DNA from: Novosphingobium beihaiense
GTDB lineage: Bacteria > Pseudomonadota > Alphaproteobacteria > Sphingomonadales > Sphingomonadaceae
DNA: 64,000 bases
Assembly (NCBI RefSeq): GCF_022832375.1
Contig: NZ_JALHLG010000007.1
Coordinates: forward strand, 62,001 to 126,000
Reading direction: 5' to 3'
A program made the position numbers and the translations under genes. Below, piece after piece: positions 9,587 through 18,842 of this stretch (the first letter of the stretch is position 1; each line of letters opens with the position of its first letter). The notes beneath the pieces are model-generated. The model saw only the letters and a program-made list of their open reading frames with translations, was not told the DNA's origin and did no database searches.

Positions 9587-9880
9587 GGCCTGTTCCCTTT
9601 CTGCGGGAGGCCATGGCAGGCCAATCCCGCTCTGGCCACTTTTTTCTGGGGTCCGCAGCGAGGTGCCCGCAGTGCGCTTGCGGAAGCGTTGTGCCTGACG
9701 CCTCTGGATAGAAAACAAAGAAATACTAGAGAGTACGCTAATCGTACTGCACTGCAAAAATGACGGTTTCCTAAGCTAATTGAGTATTGTTTGCTTCCCG
9801 CCGGGCGCCAACAATGTTACAAACTATTCATACAAAGACGGGCCGCTATGTACGGCACCGTGTGGGAAGAGGATGGTGTC
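9587..9880. other. Intergenic region between divergent genes
   Basis: No gene is supported. An AT-rich stretch (9715-9835) probably contains promoters for the divergent PhnA-like gene and the secreted protein at 9881. Confidence 0.4.
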
Positions 9881-10216
9881 ATGAAGCAATTCCTGACAGC
9901 ATTGCAGGCAGGGATTGTCCTGTTTGCGATGGCAATGTCTGGTACGGGCTGGGCCAGCGAGACCCGGGTTGAACCCGGTGCAATGACCGGCGCCTATTAC
10001 ATGCGTGACACTTTGGTTCCCCGAGCAGACGATCTCGCCCTTATCCAGCGCAAGCCGGCTCTTTACGTCGCCAGTTTCAACGATGGCATGGCGACAGTTG
10101 CCTATTCGCTGGAGAACGGGCGGATCGTCTATCGGGTGGTAAAAGGGGAAATCGATGCGGCTGCGAAGGCCGACATCGACAAGGCATTGACCAGGCTGCA
10201 GCGCAAGCTGGCCTGA
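9881..10216 (+). CDS. Small exported protein, unknown
   Basis: A 111-aa protein with a signal peptide (MKQFLTALQAGIVLFAMAMS, cleaved after WAS near residue 25) and a mature domain of about 85 aa without cysteines. The start at 9881 follows AGAGGA. It is followed by a strong hairpin. No family is recognised. Confidence 0.55.
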   Translation: MKQFLTALQAGIVLFAMAMSGTGWASETRVEPGAMTGAYYMRDTLVPRADDLALIQRKPALYVASFNDGMATVAYSLENGRIVYRVVKGEIDAAAKADIDKALTRLQRKLA

Positions 10217-10279
10217 GAGCGCGAAACGCGCACAGGAGCTCTCGGGTCGTTCGAAGGGCTAAGGGATGGGGAGAAGCGC

Positions 10280-10309
10280 AAGGCGCGGCAGGGAAACTTG
10301 CCGCGCCTT
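10280..10309 (+). terminator. Hairpin terminator
   Basis: AAGGCGCGGCA and TGCCGCGCCTT form an 11-bp perfect stem around an 8-base loop, followed by GTCGTTTG. It ends the transcription unit of the small exported protein. Confidence 0.7.
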
Positions 10310-10540
10310 GTCGTTTGTGCAGTGACCTTGCAGATTTCCTGAAATTTGCGGTTGGTAAAATGCCCCGGACGGTCCGGTGGTTGTACCTACCAGCTTCGTG
10401 ACCAGTCATCATTAACGGCGCGGTATTAAATAGACCTGCCGGTGGCGAATCGACCCTGATGCGTCGGTCCCACGGCTGGCCACAAACGATTGCACGGCAG
10501 GTAGTGACAACAGGCAATATACGCCTGGGAGGGGTAAATA

Positions 10541-11950
10541 ATGCTCGATTGGTTTGAGAAGAAGGCGCCGATCCGCAAGAAATTTCAGACGCTGGCCTTC
10601 GTGCACGGCGGTCTTACGGGGATTGGGTTGATCGTCACCGTCTTCGCGGTGCTGGATGGCCTGCCTTCCGTTGTTCTGATCGGGGGCGCGACGGGCGTGT
10701 TCGTGGCGACCATCGTTACGGTCATGGTCACGAGGGAGCGCATCTGCACCCCTTACGTGAACACGGTGGTGCGCATGGAACAGCTGGCTGCGGGCGATAC
10801 GGACAGCGAAATCCTTTATACCGACTACAGCGATTGCGTGGGCCGGATGACCAAGGCCATGGCAACCTTCCGCGATAATGCCGCGCTTGTGCGGAAAAAC
10901 GGCGAGACTCAGGATGCTGTCGTTTCCGGTCTTGGCAATGCCCTGCAGCGCCTGGCCAGAAATGATCTGGACTGCCAGATCCGGGAAACTTTTCCGGAAG
11001 GATACGATGGCCTGCGCCAGGACTTCAACCGCGCCGTCGAAGAGCTTGCGGGGGCGATCGCCTCGGTCCATCAGACGGCGGATTCGGTGCTTACCGGGGC
11101 GTCTGAAATTCACACCGCGTCGGACGATCTGTCCCAGCGCAACGAACACCAAGCGGCCAGTCTCGAACAGACGTCTGCTGCGATGAACCAGGTGACGAAG
11201 GGCGTCAGCGACGCTGCATCCGCAGCGCTCGATGCCCAGAAGTCCATTTCCAATACCCACCGCGAGGCCAGTGAGGGCGGCGCGGTTGTCGATCAGGCTG
11301 TGCAGGCCATGGCGGCGATCGAGAAATCGTCTCAGGAAATCAGCCAGATCATCGGTGTGATCGATGGCATCGCGTTTCAGACCAATCTGCTCGCCCTCAA
11401 TGCCGGGGTCGAGGCGGCGCGGGCCGGTGATGCGGGCAAGGGCTTTGCCGTGGTGGCCACCGAAGTGCGTGCGCTGGCCCAGCGTTCGGCCGATGCGGCC
11501 AAGGACATCACGGCGCTGATCAACGCTTCAAGCGAGCAGGTGGAGACAGGCGTCAGGCTGGTTGGCGAAACCGGCAGCAGGCTTTCCAAGATCGTGTCGC
11601 GCGTGGGTGAGATCAACACGCTCATTTCGGGCATTGCGACGACCGCGCAGGATCAGGCGGCGAGCCTGAACCAGGTTAATGAGGCGGTGGGGGATCTCGA
11701 CCGGGTGACGCAGCAGAACGCTGCCATGGTCGAGGAATCGACGGCTGCCGCCCGCTCGCTCACCGACGAAGCGCGTGAGCTGTCGAAGATCGTTTCCAGC
11801 TTTACCACCGGCAAGCGGCAAGGGAGGGGCGCGGCAAGCCTGCCCATGCAGGCGCGGCCGCGCCAGGCCATGCCAGCCATGCCGGTTGTGCAAGGGAACG
11901 CGGCTTTGAAGCTTCCAGAACCGAATGGAGACGACTGGTCTGAATTCTGA
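10541..11950 (+). CDS. Methyl-accepting chemotaxis protein without periplasmic sensor domain
   Basis: A 469-aa receptor. Two membrane helices (about 20-42 and 46-64) are separated by only a few residues, so there is no periplasmic ligand domain. HAMP-like segments follow (about 65-115 and 125-170), then the long coiled-coil signalling domain. The hairpin tip that docks CheA/CheW is [20 protein letters not shown] at 277-296. The chain ends in DWSEF, which fits the CheR-docking pentapeptide consensus (aromatic-x-x-aromatic, E. coli NWETF). It probably senses an intracellular or membrane cue, or couples through another protein. Confidence 0.9.
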   Translation: MLDWFEKKAPIRKKFQTLAFVHGGLTGIGLIVTVFAVLDGLPSVVLIGGATGVFVATIVTVMVTRERICTPYVNTVVRMEQLAAGDTDSEILYTDYSDCVGRMTKAMATFRDNAALVRKNGETQDAVVSGLGNALQRLARNDLDCQIRETFPEGYDGLRQDFNRAVEELAGAIASVHQTADSVLTGASEIHTASDDLSQRNEHQAASLEQTSAAMNQVTKGVSDAASAALDAQKSISNTHREASEGGAVVDQAVQAMAAIEKSSQEISQIIGVIDGIAFQTNLLALNAGVEAARAGDAGKGFAVVATEVRALAQRSADAAKDITALINASSEQVETGVRLVGETGSRLSKIVSRVGEINTLISGIATTAQDQAASLNQVNEAVGDLDRVTQQNAAMVEESTAAARSLTDEARELSKIVSSFTTGKRQGRGAASLPMQARPRQAMPAMPVVQGNAALKLPEPNGDDWSEF

Positions 11951-12053
11951 TCGGGCAGCCCCGCCGGTTCTCAGCGACGGGGCGCTCTTTTGCTGGACAC
12001 GCCTGCTCCGGCGCAGGCATAGTTTCGCCCGAACAGCGATCGGGGGGACGTCC

Positions 12054-12383
12054 ATGGACTATGTGAAGGTGGCCAGCGCACAGCAAGTTGCGGAAGGCGC
12101 GCTGGTTCCGGTGGAAGCGGGCGGCGACAAGCTGCTGCTGACCAAAGTGGGCGGCACGTACTATGCGGCGCAGCGCAAGTGCCCCCATCTTGGTTTCAAC
12201 TTGTGCAAGGGGAAGCTGGAGGGGGCTGCGGTCGTGTGCCCGCTGCACAAGGCGAAGTTCGATCTGAATACCGGACAGGTCGAGCGCGATCCCAAGCTGT
12301 TGTTCATCGGCATGAAGGCCAAGTCCGATTTGAGGACTTACCCCGTGAAGGAAATGGGCGACGATATCTACGTGGGAATCTAG
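12054..12383 (+). CDS. Rieske [2Fe-2S] ferredoxin
   Basis: A 109-aa cytoplasmic Rieske-type ferredoxin. The cluster ligands are C43 and H45 (CPH) and C62 and H65 (CPLH), the standard CxH-17-CxxH spacing. Such free-standing ferredoxins pass electrons to oxygenases or nitrite reductase-like enzymes. No oxygenase is adjacent, so the partner is unknown. The ATG at 12054 is chosen because the domain begins there. Confidence 0.9.
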   Translation: MDYVKVASAQQVAEGALVPVEAGGDKLLLTKVGGTYYAAQRKCPHLGFNLCKGKLEGAAVVCPLHKAKFDLNTGQVERDPKLLFIGMKAKSDLRTYPVKEMGDDIYVGI

Positions 12384-12455
12384 GCCGCATCGCATTCTTT
12401 TGAGTGCCGGGCGATCCTAGTGTGATGCGAACTTCAGTTCCGTCATACTAAAGCG

Positions 12456-12580
12456 TGATCATCTTTGAATGAAACACTCGTCATTGCGAGCGAAGCGAAG
12501 CAATCCAGGGCAGTGTCACTGCGCTTTAGGCTGCCGCGGCCCTGCGGGTCTCGCAATGACGATTCAACATAAAATGATCA
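12456..12580. repeat. MITE-like palindromic element (GTCATTGCGAG family)
   Basis: An inner perfect inverted repeat, CGTCATTGCGAG (12479-12490) and CTCGCAATGACG (12550-12561), is nested inside weaker outer arms starting TGATCAT (12456) and ending ATGATCA (12580). The core GCGAGCGAAGCGAAGCAATCC is the widely dispersed bacterial repeat of this name. It has no coding capacity and sits between convergent genes. Confidence 0.8.
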
Positions 12581-12583
12581 GTC

Positions 12584-13702
12584 CTAACGGTAGTTGCGGC
12601 CCAGTTTGATCGCCTGCCGGGGCTCGGAGAAGATCGATCCTGCCGTTACCCGGGTGCCGCGCAGCACCAGCACGACTGTATCGCCTGCCTCGATCTTCAC
12701 GTCTTCCGAAGGGTGGACGTAGCTCTGGCCATTGGGGCGGTCTATCTGCACGAGGAAGAACGCGCCGGCTCCGCGCCGCTCTGCTTCGGCAACCGTCGCG
12801 CCCGCCAGACCTGACTTTTCGGGCACGGTCACGGCTTCGATCTCCAGCCCGAATTCGTGCAGCCCGCGTTTCAGGTCGCGCACTTGCGGAGCCTCGCCCA
12901 GGAACTTGGCGGTCGTGGGGTACAGCACCATTTCGGCGATGCGTTCGGCGCCGATGTGGGTGGGCAGCACGACTTTGTCCGCGCCTGCGTGGATCAGCTT
13001 GCCTTCGGTTGTCGGGTATTCGCCGCGGGCGATGATTTCCAGGCGCGGGTTGAGATTGCGGGCGGACAGCGTGATGAAGACGTTCAGCGCATCGTCGGGC
13101 AGCACCGTGGCCAGCACCCGGGCCCGTTCGATGCCGACCGCGCGCAGGGTGGCCTCGTCGGTCGCGTCGCCCTTGTGAGTGAGGTGCCCGCAGCTTTCCG
13201 CTTCGGCCAGTTTGGCGGGATTGCGGTCAAGGATGATGAACGACGTTCGGGCGCGCTGCAGCTCTATCGCAAGCTGTTTGCCGATGCGGCCGTAGCCGCA
13301 GATGATGGTGTGGTTGGTCAGGCGGTCGATCTGGCTTTGCATGCGGTCGATCCCGAGAATGTTGCGTATCTGGAAATGGGCGAAAACCTGGACGAGGGCG
13401 CCAGTGAAGAAGATGATGCCGGTGCATCCCAGCACGATCGTCGCCATGCCCAGCGTGCGCAGCCAGGTGGTGTCGAGCGGGTGAACTTCGTTGTAGCCGA
13501 CCGAGAAGATCGTCAGCGTCACCATGTAGGTGGCATCGCTCAGCGACCAGCCTTCCGCGACGAAGCCCGCCGTGGCGAGGACGAAGATGATGAGGATGAA
13601 CGCCGCGGCACTGATCAGGTTCTGGACCGGCGAGCCCAATACGCGGCCTGCCGCTCCTCCAATCCTGTCGTGCTCACCGGTCATCGGTCGCGGCTGCCCC
13701 AT
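12584..13702 (-). CDS. NAD-regulated potassium channel (two-helix channel plus TrkA-N/TrkA-C)
   Basis: A 372-aa inner-membrane channel subunit. Helix 1 covers about 28-48. The pore loop carries the selectivity filter SVGYNEV at 67-73, helix 2 covers about 84-108, and a cytoplasmic RCK/TrkA-N domain follows with the nucleotide-binding motif GYGRIG at 136-141. A TrkA-C domain ends the protein (EDVKIEAGDTVVLVLRG). The filter GYN replaces the classical GYG, a variant known in some bacterial channels that may alter selectivity. Tetramers would gate K+ in response to nucleotides. Confidence 0.88.
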   Translation of the reverse strand: MGQPRPMTGEHDRIGGAAGRVLGSPVQNLISAAAFILIIFVLATAGFVAEGWSLSDATYMVTLTIFSVGYNEVHPLDTTWLRTLGMATIVLGCTGIIFFTGALVQVFAHFQIRNILGIDRMQSQIDRLTNHTIICGYGRIGKQLAIELQRARTSFIILDRNPAKLAEAESCGHLTHKGDATDEATLRAVGIERARVLATVLPDDALNVFITLSARNLNPRLEIIARGEYPTTEGKLIHAGADKVVLPTHIGAERIAEMVLYPTTAKFLGEAPQVRDLKRGLHEFGLEIEAVTVPEKSGLAGATVAEAERRGAGAFFLVQIDRPNGQSYVHPSEDVKIEAGDTVVLVLRGTRVTAGSIFSEPRQAIKLGRNYR

Positions 13703-13757
13703 TCCTGTCTTGTGCCCGAACCCTGTGTGCGGGTGCTAGGCTTGTCCGGCGGCAGGA

Positions 13758-14198
13758 TCAATTCCCCGGATTCCAATCGGGTTCGGCCAGTTCGAATCCG
13801 GCAAAGTCGAAACCGGGGGAAACCACGCAGCTGACAAGCGCCCAGCCGCCCTGTGGCTCCGCAGCCTGCCAGTGTCCGGCCGGCACGATCAATTGCGGCG
13901 CCTGCCCGGCCAGGACGTCTCCTCCCAGCGTGTAGGGTGTGACGGGTCCGGCGTCATCCGGCGCCATGGACAGCGTGATCGGACTGCCCGCATGCCACAG
14001 CCAGATTTCGGCGGCATCGACCCGGTGCCAGTGCGAACGCTGGTGCGCTTCAAGCAGGAAATGGATCGCCGTGGCCCCGGGCCGCGCGCCGGACGGGCAA
14101 GAAGCGCGCCAGGTTTCTGCGTACCAGCCCCCTTCGGGATGCGGAGCCAGCCCCAGTTTCTCGATGATGATGGCGGCCTCGCTTCGGTCTGGCTGCAT
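13758..14198 (-). CDS. Cupin, DUF985 family
   Basis: A 146-aa single-domain cupin. The family signature is visible: LGLAPHPEGGWYAETW at the start, AIHFLLEAHQRSHWHRVDA in the middle and VSCVVSPGFDFAGFEL at the end. DUF985 proteins bind metals or small molecules, and most are uncharacterised. AAGGACC lies before the ATG. Confidence 0.8.
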   Translation of the reverse strand: MQPDRSEAAIIIEKLGLAPHPEGGWYAETWRASCPSGARPGATAIHFLLEAHQRSHWHRVDAAEIWLWHAGSPITLSMAPDDAGPVTPYTLGGDVLAGQAPQLIVPAGHWQAAEPQGGWALVSCVVSPGFDFAGFELAEPDWNPGN

Positions 14199-14283
14199 GG
14201 TCTGGTCCTTCTGTCGCGATTACCGGTATCCGGCGCGAATGCGTGCTGTATAGGGAAGAGCGTCTAAGGGAGAAGATTCGTTC

Positions 14284-15090
14284 ATGCCACATCCGCTCGG
14301 CATTGAATTGCTTACGGTACTTGGAATGGGGCCGGTCGAACATGTGACGCTGGCGGCCGATCTGGGGTGCAGTGCCGTGTCGATGGGGCTTACCCAGCTG
14401 CCTTTCAACCCGCATGGCTATGCAGGCTGGTCGCTGCGCGACGATGCCGGGTTGCGGCAAGAGCTGAAAGCAGTCCTGCGCGAACGGGGCATCGTGATCG
14501 CCCTTGCCGAGGGGGTGAGCGTTTCGGCCGAAAAGGACGCGTCCGAGCTGGCGGCCGATATGGATCTCTTTGCCGAACTGGGCGCGCTGCGGGTCAACGC
14601 CGTGGACAGAGGTGTCGAGCGCGCGCGTGCTTACGACCAGTTGGCCGCGCTGGCCGGGATGGCCCGTGAGCGGGGCATGGAGTTCTCGTTCTCGTTCTGC
14701 CCGGCCTTTACGATCGGCAATCTGGAAGAGGCGCTGAAAGTCGTCCGGCACATCGGCGAAGGCGATGCCACGGTGCTGATCGATTCGATGCACTTCTTCC
14801 GCTCCGGCGGAACCGTGCGCCAGATTGCCGAACTCGATCCCGCGCTGATCGGCTACGTCCAGCTTTGCGACGGCCCGCGCAAGGGCGGCGGCGAATACAT
14901 GCAGGAAGCGATGTATTCGCGGATGATTCCAGGCGAGGGCGAACTGCCCTTGCGCGAATTCGTGGATGCCTTGCCGCGCGGGCAGATGCTGGGGCTGGAA
15001 GTGCCCTTGATGGCGCAAGCGGAAAGCGGCCGCCCGGCGCCGGAATACATTCGCGAGATCGTTACGAAGACACGGGATCTGCTCGCCTAG
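14284..15090 (+). CDS. Sugar phosphate isomerase/epimerase-type TIM barrel
   Basis: A 268-aa protein of the xylose isomerase-like/AP endonuclease 2 fold. DSMHFFRSGG, YVQLCDGPRKG and the C-terminal GLEVPLM supply metal ligands typical of the family. The substrate is unknown. It is adjacent to a GMC oxidoreductase, a luciferase-like oxidoreductase and an SRPBCC protein, a combination common in sphingomonad catabolic loci for aromatic or steroid-like compounds. AAGGGAGA precedes the start. Confidence 0.8.
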   Translation: MPHPLGIELLTVLGMGPVEHVTLAADLGCSAVSMGLTQLPFNPHGYAGWSLRDDAGLRQELKAVLRERGIVIALAEGVSVSAEKDASELAADMDLFAELGALRVNAVDRGVERARAYDQLAALAGMARERGMEFSFSFCPAFTIGNLEEALKVVRHIGEGDATVLIDSMHFFRSGGTVRQIAELDPALIGYVQLCDGPRKGGGEYMQEAMYSRMIPGEGELPLREFVDALPRGQMLGLEVPLMAQAESGRPAPEYIREIVTKTRDLLA

Positions 15091-15134
15091 GGGTTGCGGG
15101 GATTCAGCCCATGCGGCTGTCCCAAAACAGAGCT

Positions 15135-16721
15135 TTAGCGCTTTCCATCGCCGATCACCATTTCGGCGCCCTTTTCGGCGATCATCATCGTCGGGGCATT
15201 GGTGTTGCCGGACGTGATCGCGGGCATCACTGAGGCATCGATGACGCGCAAGGCGCCGATGCCGTTCACCCGCAGGCGGTGATCGGTCACAGTGCCCATC
15301 GCGGCCGTGCCCACGGGATGGAAGATGGTGGTGCCGATATCGCCAGCGGAGCGGCGCAATTCGTCTTCGCTCTGGAAAGCGATGCCCGGGCGCACTTCTT
15401 CCGGGCGGAAGCGGGATAGCGCCGGTTGCGCCACGATCCCGCGCACCTGCCGGATCGCTTGCGCGGCCACGCGGCAATCCTCGCTGGCAGAAAGGTAGTT
15501 CGGGCGGATGCTGGGCGCGGCGGCGGGATCTGCCGCGGTGATGCGGGTGGTTCCCCGGCTTTCCGGGCGCAAGTTGCAGACACTGGCCGTAAAGGCGGGA
15601 AAGGGATCGAGCGAGCCGCCGAAAGCTTCCAGGCTTAGCGGCTGCACATGGTATTCCAGGTTGGCCGAGGCATAGTGCGCATCGCTTCTGGTGAAGACGC
15701 CGAGCTGGCTGGGCGCCATCGCCATCGGCCCGCTGCGTTTCAGCAGGTATTCCAGCCCGATCAGCGCCTTGCCGAACAGGTTCGCGGCGCGCTGGTTGAG
15801 CGTGGCGACGCCAGAGACACGCCAGGCGCAGCGCAGTTGCAAATGGTCCTGTAGATTGGCGCCGACTTGCGGCGCATCGCATACGGGGGTGATGCCGAGT
15901 GCGGACAGATGGGCCGCCTCTCCAATCCCGGAGCGTTCGAGAATTGCGGGTGAACCGATCGCCCCTGCCGCCAGCAGTACTTCGCCGTTTGCACGCGCTG
16001 TCCGGGGGGAGCCGTCCAGCGTGTAGGAAACGCCCACGGCGCGGCCCTGTTCGATGATCACCTTGTCCACCAGTGCGCCGGTCACGACTTTCAGGTTCGT
16101 GCGGCTGCGCACGGGCTTCAGGAACGCGTCCGAAGCGCTCCAGCGCCAGCCCTTGCGCTGCGTGACCTGAAAGAAACTGGCGCCTTCGTTGTCGCCGGTG
16201 TTGAAGTCGCCGATGGCGGGAATGCCAGCCTGGCCGCAGGCTTCGCGGAACGCTTCGAGAATGTCCCAGCGCAGCCGCTGTTTCTCCACCCGGATTTCAC
16301 CGCCGCTGCCATGCACGGGGCTGGCGCCGTCATAGTGGTCTTCGGCGCGGGTGAAGTAGGGCAGCACGTCGTCCCAGCCCCAGCCCGGATTGCCTGCCTG
16401 GCGCCACCCGTCATAATCCGCAGCCTGCCCGCGCATGTAGATCATGCCGTTGATCGAGGAGCATCCGCCCAGCACACGCCCGCGCGGGTACTTGAGCGCG
16501 CGGCCATTGAGCCCCGCTTCGGCTTCGGTCGAGAGGCACCAGTCGGTGCGCGGATTGCCGATGCAGTAGAGATATCCGACCGGCACCTTGATCCAGATGT
16601 AATCGTCCTTCCCGCCCGCCTCCAGCAGGAGCACGCGGGTCTTCGGATCGGCGCTCAGCCGGTTGGCGAGCACGCACCCGGCGCTGCCGCCGCCCACGAT
16701 GATGTAATCGAAATCTCCCAT
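15135..16721 (-). CDS. GMC family FAD-dependent oxidoreductase (choline dehydrogenase-like)
   Basis: A 528-aa cytoplasmic flavoprotein. The N-terminal dinucleotide fold reads YIIVGGGSAGCVLANRLS. The GMC signatures are PRGRVLGGCSSINGMIYMRG near residue 80 and GAIGSPAILERSGIG in the middle. The C-terminal active-site region is TTIFHPVGTAAMG followed by VIDASVMPAITSGNTNAPTM. It oxidises an alcohol to an aldehyde or ketone, and the substrate is not predictable. The ATG at 16721 begins the FAD motif. The longer open frame upstream overlaps the promoter region of the divergent luciferase-like gene. Confidence 0.92.
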   Translation of the reverse strand: MGDFDYIIVGGGSAGCVLANRLSADPKTRVLLLEAGGKDDYIWIKVPVGYLYCIGNPRTDWCLSTEAEAGLNGRALKYPRGRVLGGCSSINGMIYMRGQAADYDGWRQAGNPGWGWDDVLPYFTRAEDHYDGASPVHGSGGEIRVEKQRLRWDILEAFREACGQAGIPAIGDFNTGDNEGASFFQVTQRKGWRWSASDAFLKPVRSRTNLKVVTGALVDKVIIEQGRAVGVSYTLDGSPRTARANGEVLLAAGAIGSPAILERSGIGEAAHLSALGITPVCDAPQVGANLQDHLQLRCAWRVSGVATLNQRAANLFGKALIGLEYLLKRSGPMAMAPSQLGVFTRSDAHYASANLEYHVQPLSLEAFGGSLDPFPAFTASVCNLRPESRGTTRITAADPAAAPSIRPNYLSASEDCRVAAQAIRQVRGIVAQPALSRFRPEEVRPGIAFQSEDELRRSAGDIGTTIFHPVGTAAMGTVTDHRLRVNGIGALRVIDASVMPAITSGNTNAPTMMIAEKGAEMVIGDGKR

Positions 16722-16881
16722 AATGGTGGGGCTAGGCTGCAGGGCTGCGGCAATCAAGCGAACGTTGGGACGGGACAATTGCTCGCAGGGGCGATGCCGG
16801 GAAACTGGGGGCGCAAAGCCCTTGAAGGGCTCTGGAGTGCAGCCCAAGATCACCGGTAAAGACAGCGAGGAGGAGAGCGCC

Positions 16882-17745
16882 ATGGCGGTACCGGCCATTG
16901 GAAAGACCGGCATCTGGTCTCTGGAACTGCGTTTCGGAGACAAGGGGCAGGCCAATGAAGCCGCCGCCGAGCTGGATGAACTCGGCTATGGAGCGCTCTG
17001 GATTCCCGGCGGGATCGACAGTGGTGCGCCCGCCGATGTGCAGCGCCTGCTGGGGGTGACCCGCCGCGCCACCATCGCGACCGGCATTCTCAACCTCTGG
17101 AAGCACGAGCCGGTGGAACTGGCGGCGTGGTTCGCCAGTCTGGACGAAGCGGAAAAGGCACGCACGTTACTGGGCATCGGTGTCAGCCACGGCCCTCTGA
17201 TCGGCGAGCAGTGGGGCAAGCCGCTGCCGGCGATGCGCCGTTTTCTGGACGGCCTGGACGCCGCGGGCATGCCGCGCGGCCATTTGTGCCTGGCGGCGCT
17301 GGGGCCGAAAATGACCGCGCTTGCCGCAGAACGCACAGCGGGCGCTCACCCCTATCTGGTCACACCGGAACACACCGCGCAGGCGCGCGCTATTTTGGGG
17401 CCGGGAAAGCTGCTGGCGCCGGAGCAGGGTGTGATCCTGGAAGAAGATCCCGCGCGGGCGCGCGCACTGGCGCTGGGTGCGCTCGAACACTACCGCAGGC
17501 TGCCCAACTACAGGAACAACTGGCTGCGCCTCGGCTTTGCCGAAGACGAGATCGATGCCTGTTCCGATCGTTTGATCGAAGCGCTCTTTGCCGTGGGCGG
17601 CGTGGAACAGGCAGCCGCGCGGGTGCAGGCGCATCTCGATGCGGGCGCCGATCATGTCTGTCTGCAAGTCATCGGCGGCCAGTCCGGAGCAGGTTTTGAT
17701 GCGTTGCGGCCGTTATGGCGCCGCCTGGCGGAGGCCTTGCTTTGA
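16882..17745 (+). CDS. LLM-class oxidoreductase (F420-dependent-like, TIGR03620 type)
   Basis: A 287-aa luciferase-like monooxygenase-fold enzyme. GYGALWIPGGIDSGAP, TRRATIATGILNLWKHEPVE, LLGIGVSHGP and the C-terminal GADHVCLQVIGG match the TIGR03620 group, predicted to use F420 or flavin. Whether this organism makes F420 cannot be seen here. GAGGAGGAG precedes the ATG at 16882. The stop overlaps the start of the SRPBCC gene. Confidence 0.85.
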   Translation: MAVPAIGKTGIWSLELRFGDKGQANEAAAELDELGYGALWIPGGIDSGAPADVQRLLGVTRRATIATGILNLWKHEPVELAAWFASLDEAEKARTLLGIGVSHGPLIGEQWGKPLPAMRRFLDGLDAAGMPRGHLCLAALGPKMTALAAERTAGAHPYLVTPEHTAQARAILGPGKLLAPEQGVILEEDPARARALALGALEHYRRLPNYRNNWLRLGFAEDEIDACSDRLIEALFAVGGVEQAAARVQAHLDAGADHVCLQVIGGQSGAGFDALRPLWRRLAEALL

Positions 17746-18233
17746 CCATCGCGCGGCAGAACCGGGGCACATCGCGCAAGACCGGCGGGCGTTGCACAGA
17801 ACGCCGTATCGAGATTGGCGCACCGCCTGAACTGGTCTGGGATTTTCTGGCCGATTTCGAAGGCTGGGGGGCGTGGAACCCGCTCTACATAGAGACCAAC
17901 GGCCGTGCGGAGCCGGGAGAGCGGATACGCTTTGCGGTAAAGCTCGAAGGGATGAAGCCGGGCAAGGGGCATGGCACGATCGGGACAGTAAAGCCCAACG
18001 AACTGCTGGAATATACGATGGCCAGCTTCGGCGGTCTGATGAAAATACACCGCTACATTGCGGTGGAGGAAATCTCGCCCACGCGGTGCACGGTGATAAA
18101 CGGAGAGGTGATGAGCGGGCCCATGAGTGTGCTTGTCTACCGGGCGGTAGGAGAGAAAGTGGCCCGGGGGTTCGAGGGCATGAACGAAGCGCTGCGCAAA
18201 GTGGCCGAGCAGAAATGGATGGGGCAGGCATAG
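17742..18233 (+). CDS. SRPBCC family protein (START-like)
   Basis: A 163-aa protein with a polyketide cyclase/START-type lipid-binding fold (IEIGAPPELVWDFLADFEGW near the start and VARGFEGMNEALRKVAEQ at the end). Translation probably begins at TTG 17742, which overlaps the stop of the preceding gene in TTGA, with GGAGG 7 bases upstream (17730-17734). That arrangement indicates translational coupling. Its role is presumably to bind the small hydrophobic substrate of the neighbouring oxidoreductases. Confidence 0.8.
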   Translation: MTIARQNRGTSRKTGGRCTERRIEIGAPPELVWDFLADFEGWGAWNPLYIETNGRAEPGERIRFAVKLEGMKPGKGHGTIGTVKPNELLEYTMASFGGLMKIHRYIAVEEISPTRCTVINGEVMSGPMSVLVYRAVGEKVARGFEGMNEALRKVAEQKWMGQA

Positions 18234-18537
18234 CCCGGCAGGCCGGGGCCGGCCTGCAGTCGATCAGATCTGCGATCGATCAGCGTTCGTCCGGATGTCT
18301 TGACCGGTTCCCGGCACGATTAAGATTTCTGCAATCCATTGCACATACTTTCCATACGTGCAGGGGATGGCGGTTTTGCCGCCATAGTCGACAAGAGCCG
18401 TCGATGCCCGGGAGCGCGCAGAACCGTCGGGGGGCGGCCTGCTGTGCCCAGGCGGGTCGCGAACTTGGGTCGCGTTCGGTAACTCGCCTTCGTCGGCGGC
18501 TCTATATCCTGCCGCTCCGGCAGGAGCAGATATCCCG
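18234..18537. other. Intergenic region with GC-rich hairpin
   Basis: GCAGGCCGG and CCGGCCTGC at 18238-18257 form a 9-bp stem right after the SRPBCC stop, a likely terminator without a U-run. A second pairing, CCTGCCG/CGGCAGG, lies at 18508-18526, just beyond the end of the convergent small membrane protein. No gene is supported. Confidence 0.45.
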
Positions 18538-18741
18538 TCAGTTGCCTAACGCGTGTTCTATGGCCGTGACCGGATCGCCTTGCGCTGGACGGTCCGCCAG
18601 CGCACGCTCGATCCAGATTGCGGACATGGCCAAAATGGCCAGTATCAGACTTGCTATCAAAACGTAGCGGACGATGTGCGGCGTGCTGCCGCCGCGTGCC
18701 TCGTCGCCGTCGAGATGAATCTCGTCGTCAATTCGCTGCAT
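18538..18741 (-). CDS. Small single-helix membrane protein
   Basis: A 67-aa protein with a hydrophilic acidic N-terminus (MQRIDDEIHLDGDEARGG), one membrane helix (about residues 25-46) and a short C-terminal tail. The start at 18741 is set by GGGAGA 6 bases upstream. Longer open reading upstream is not coding. Unknown function. Confidence 0.55.
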   Translation of the reverse strand: MQRIDDEIHLDGDEARGGSTPHIVRYVLIASLILAILAMSAIWIERALADRPAQGDPVTAIEHALGN

Positions 18742-18842
18742 TGTGCTTCTCCCGCTGGCCGGGCAGCGGCACCTGGGCCGCAGTTTGCAACCCGGCCAGA
18801 AACAAAACGCATGAGGGAGCCGGATGGTTCCCAAACAGATTC

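Noticed and set aside
12479..12561. Possible small RNA or CRISPR-like repeat
   Set aside because: It is one copy of the dispersed GTCATTGCGAG palindrome. No repeat-spacer periodicity occurs anywhere in the window, and no cas gene is present.
14050..15882. A 610-codon minus-strand frame across the TIM-barrel gene
   Set aside because: It overlaps three well-supported genes on both strands and resembles no protein family.
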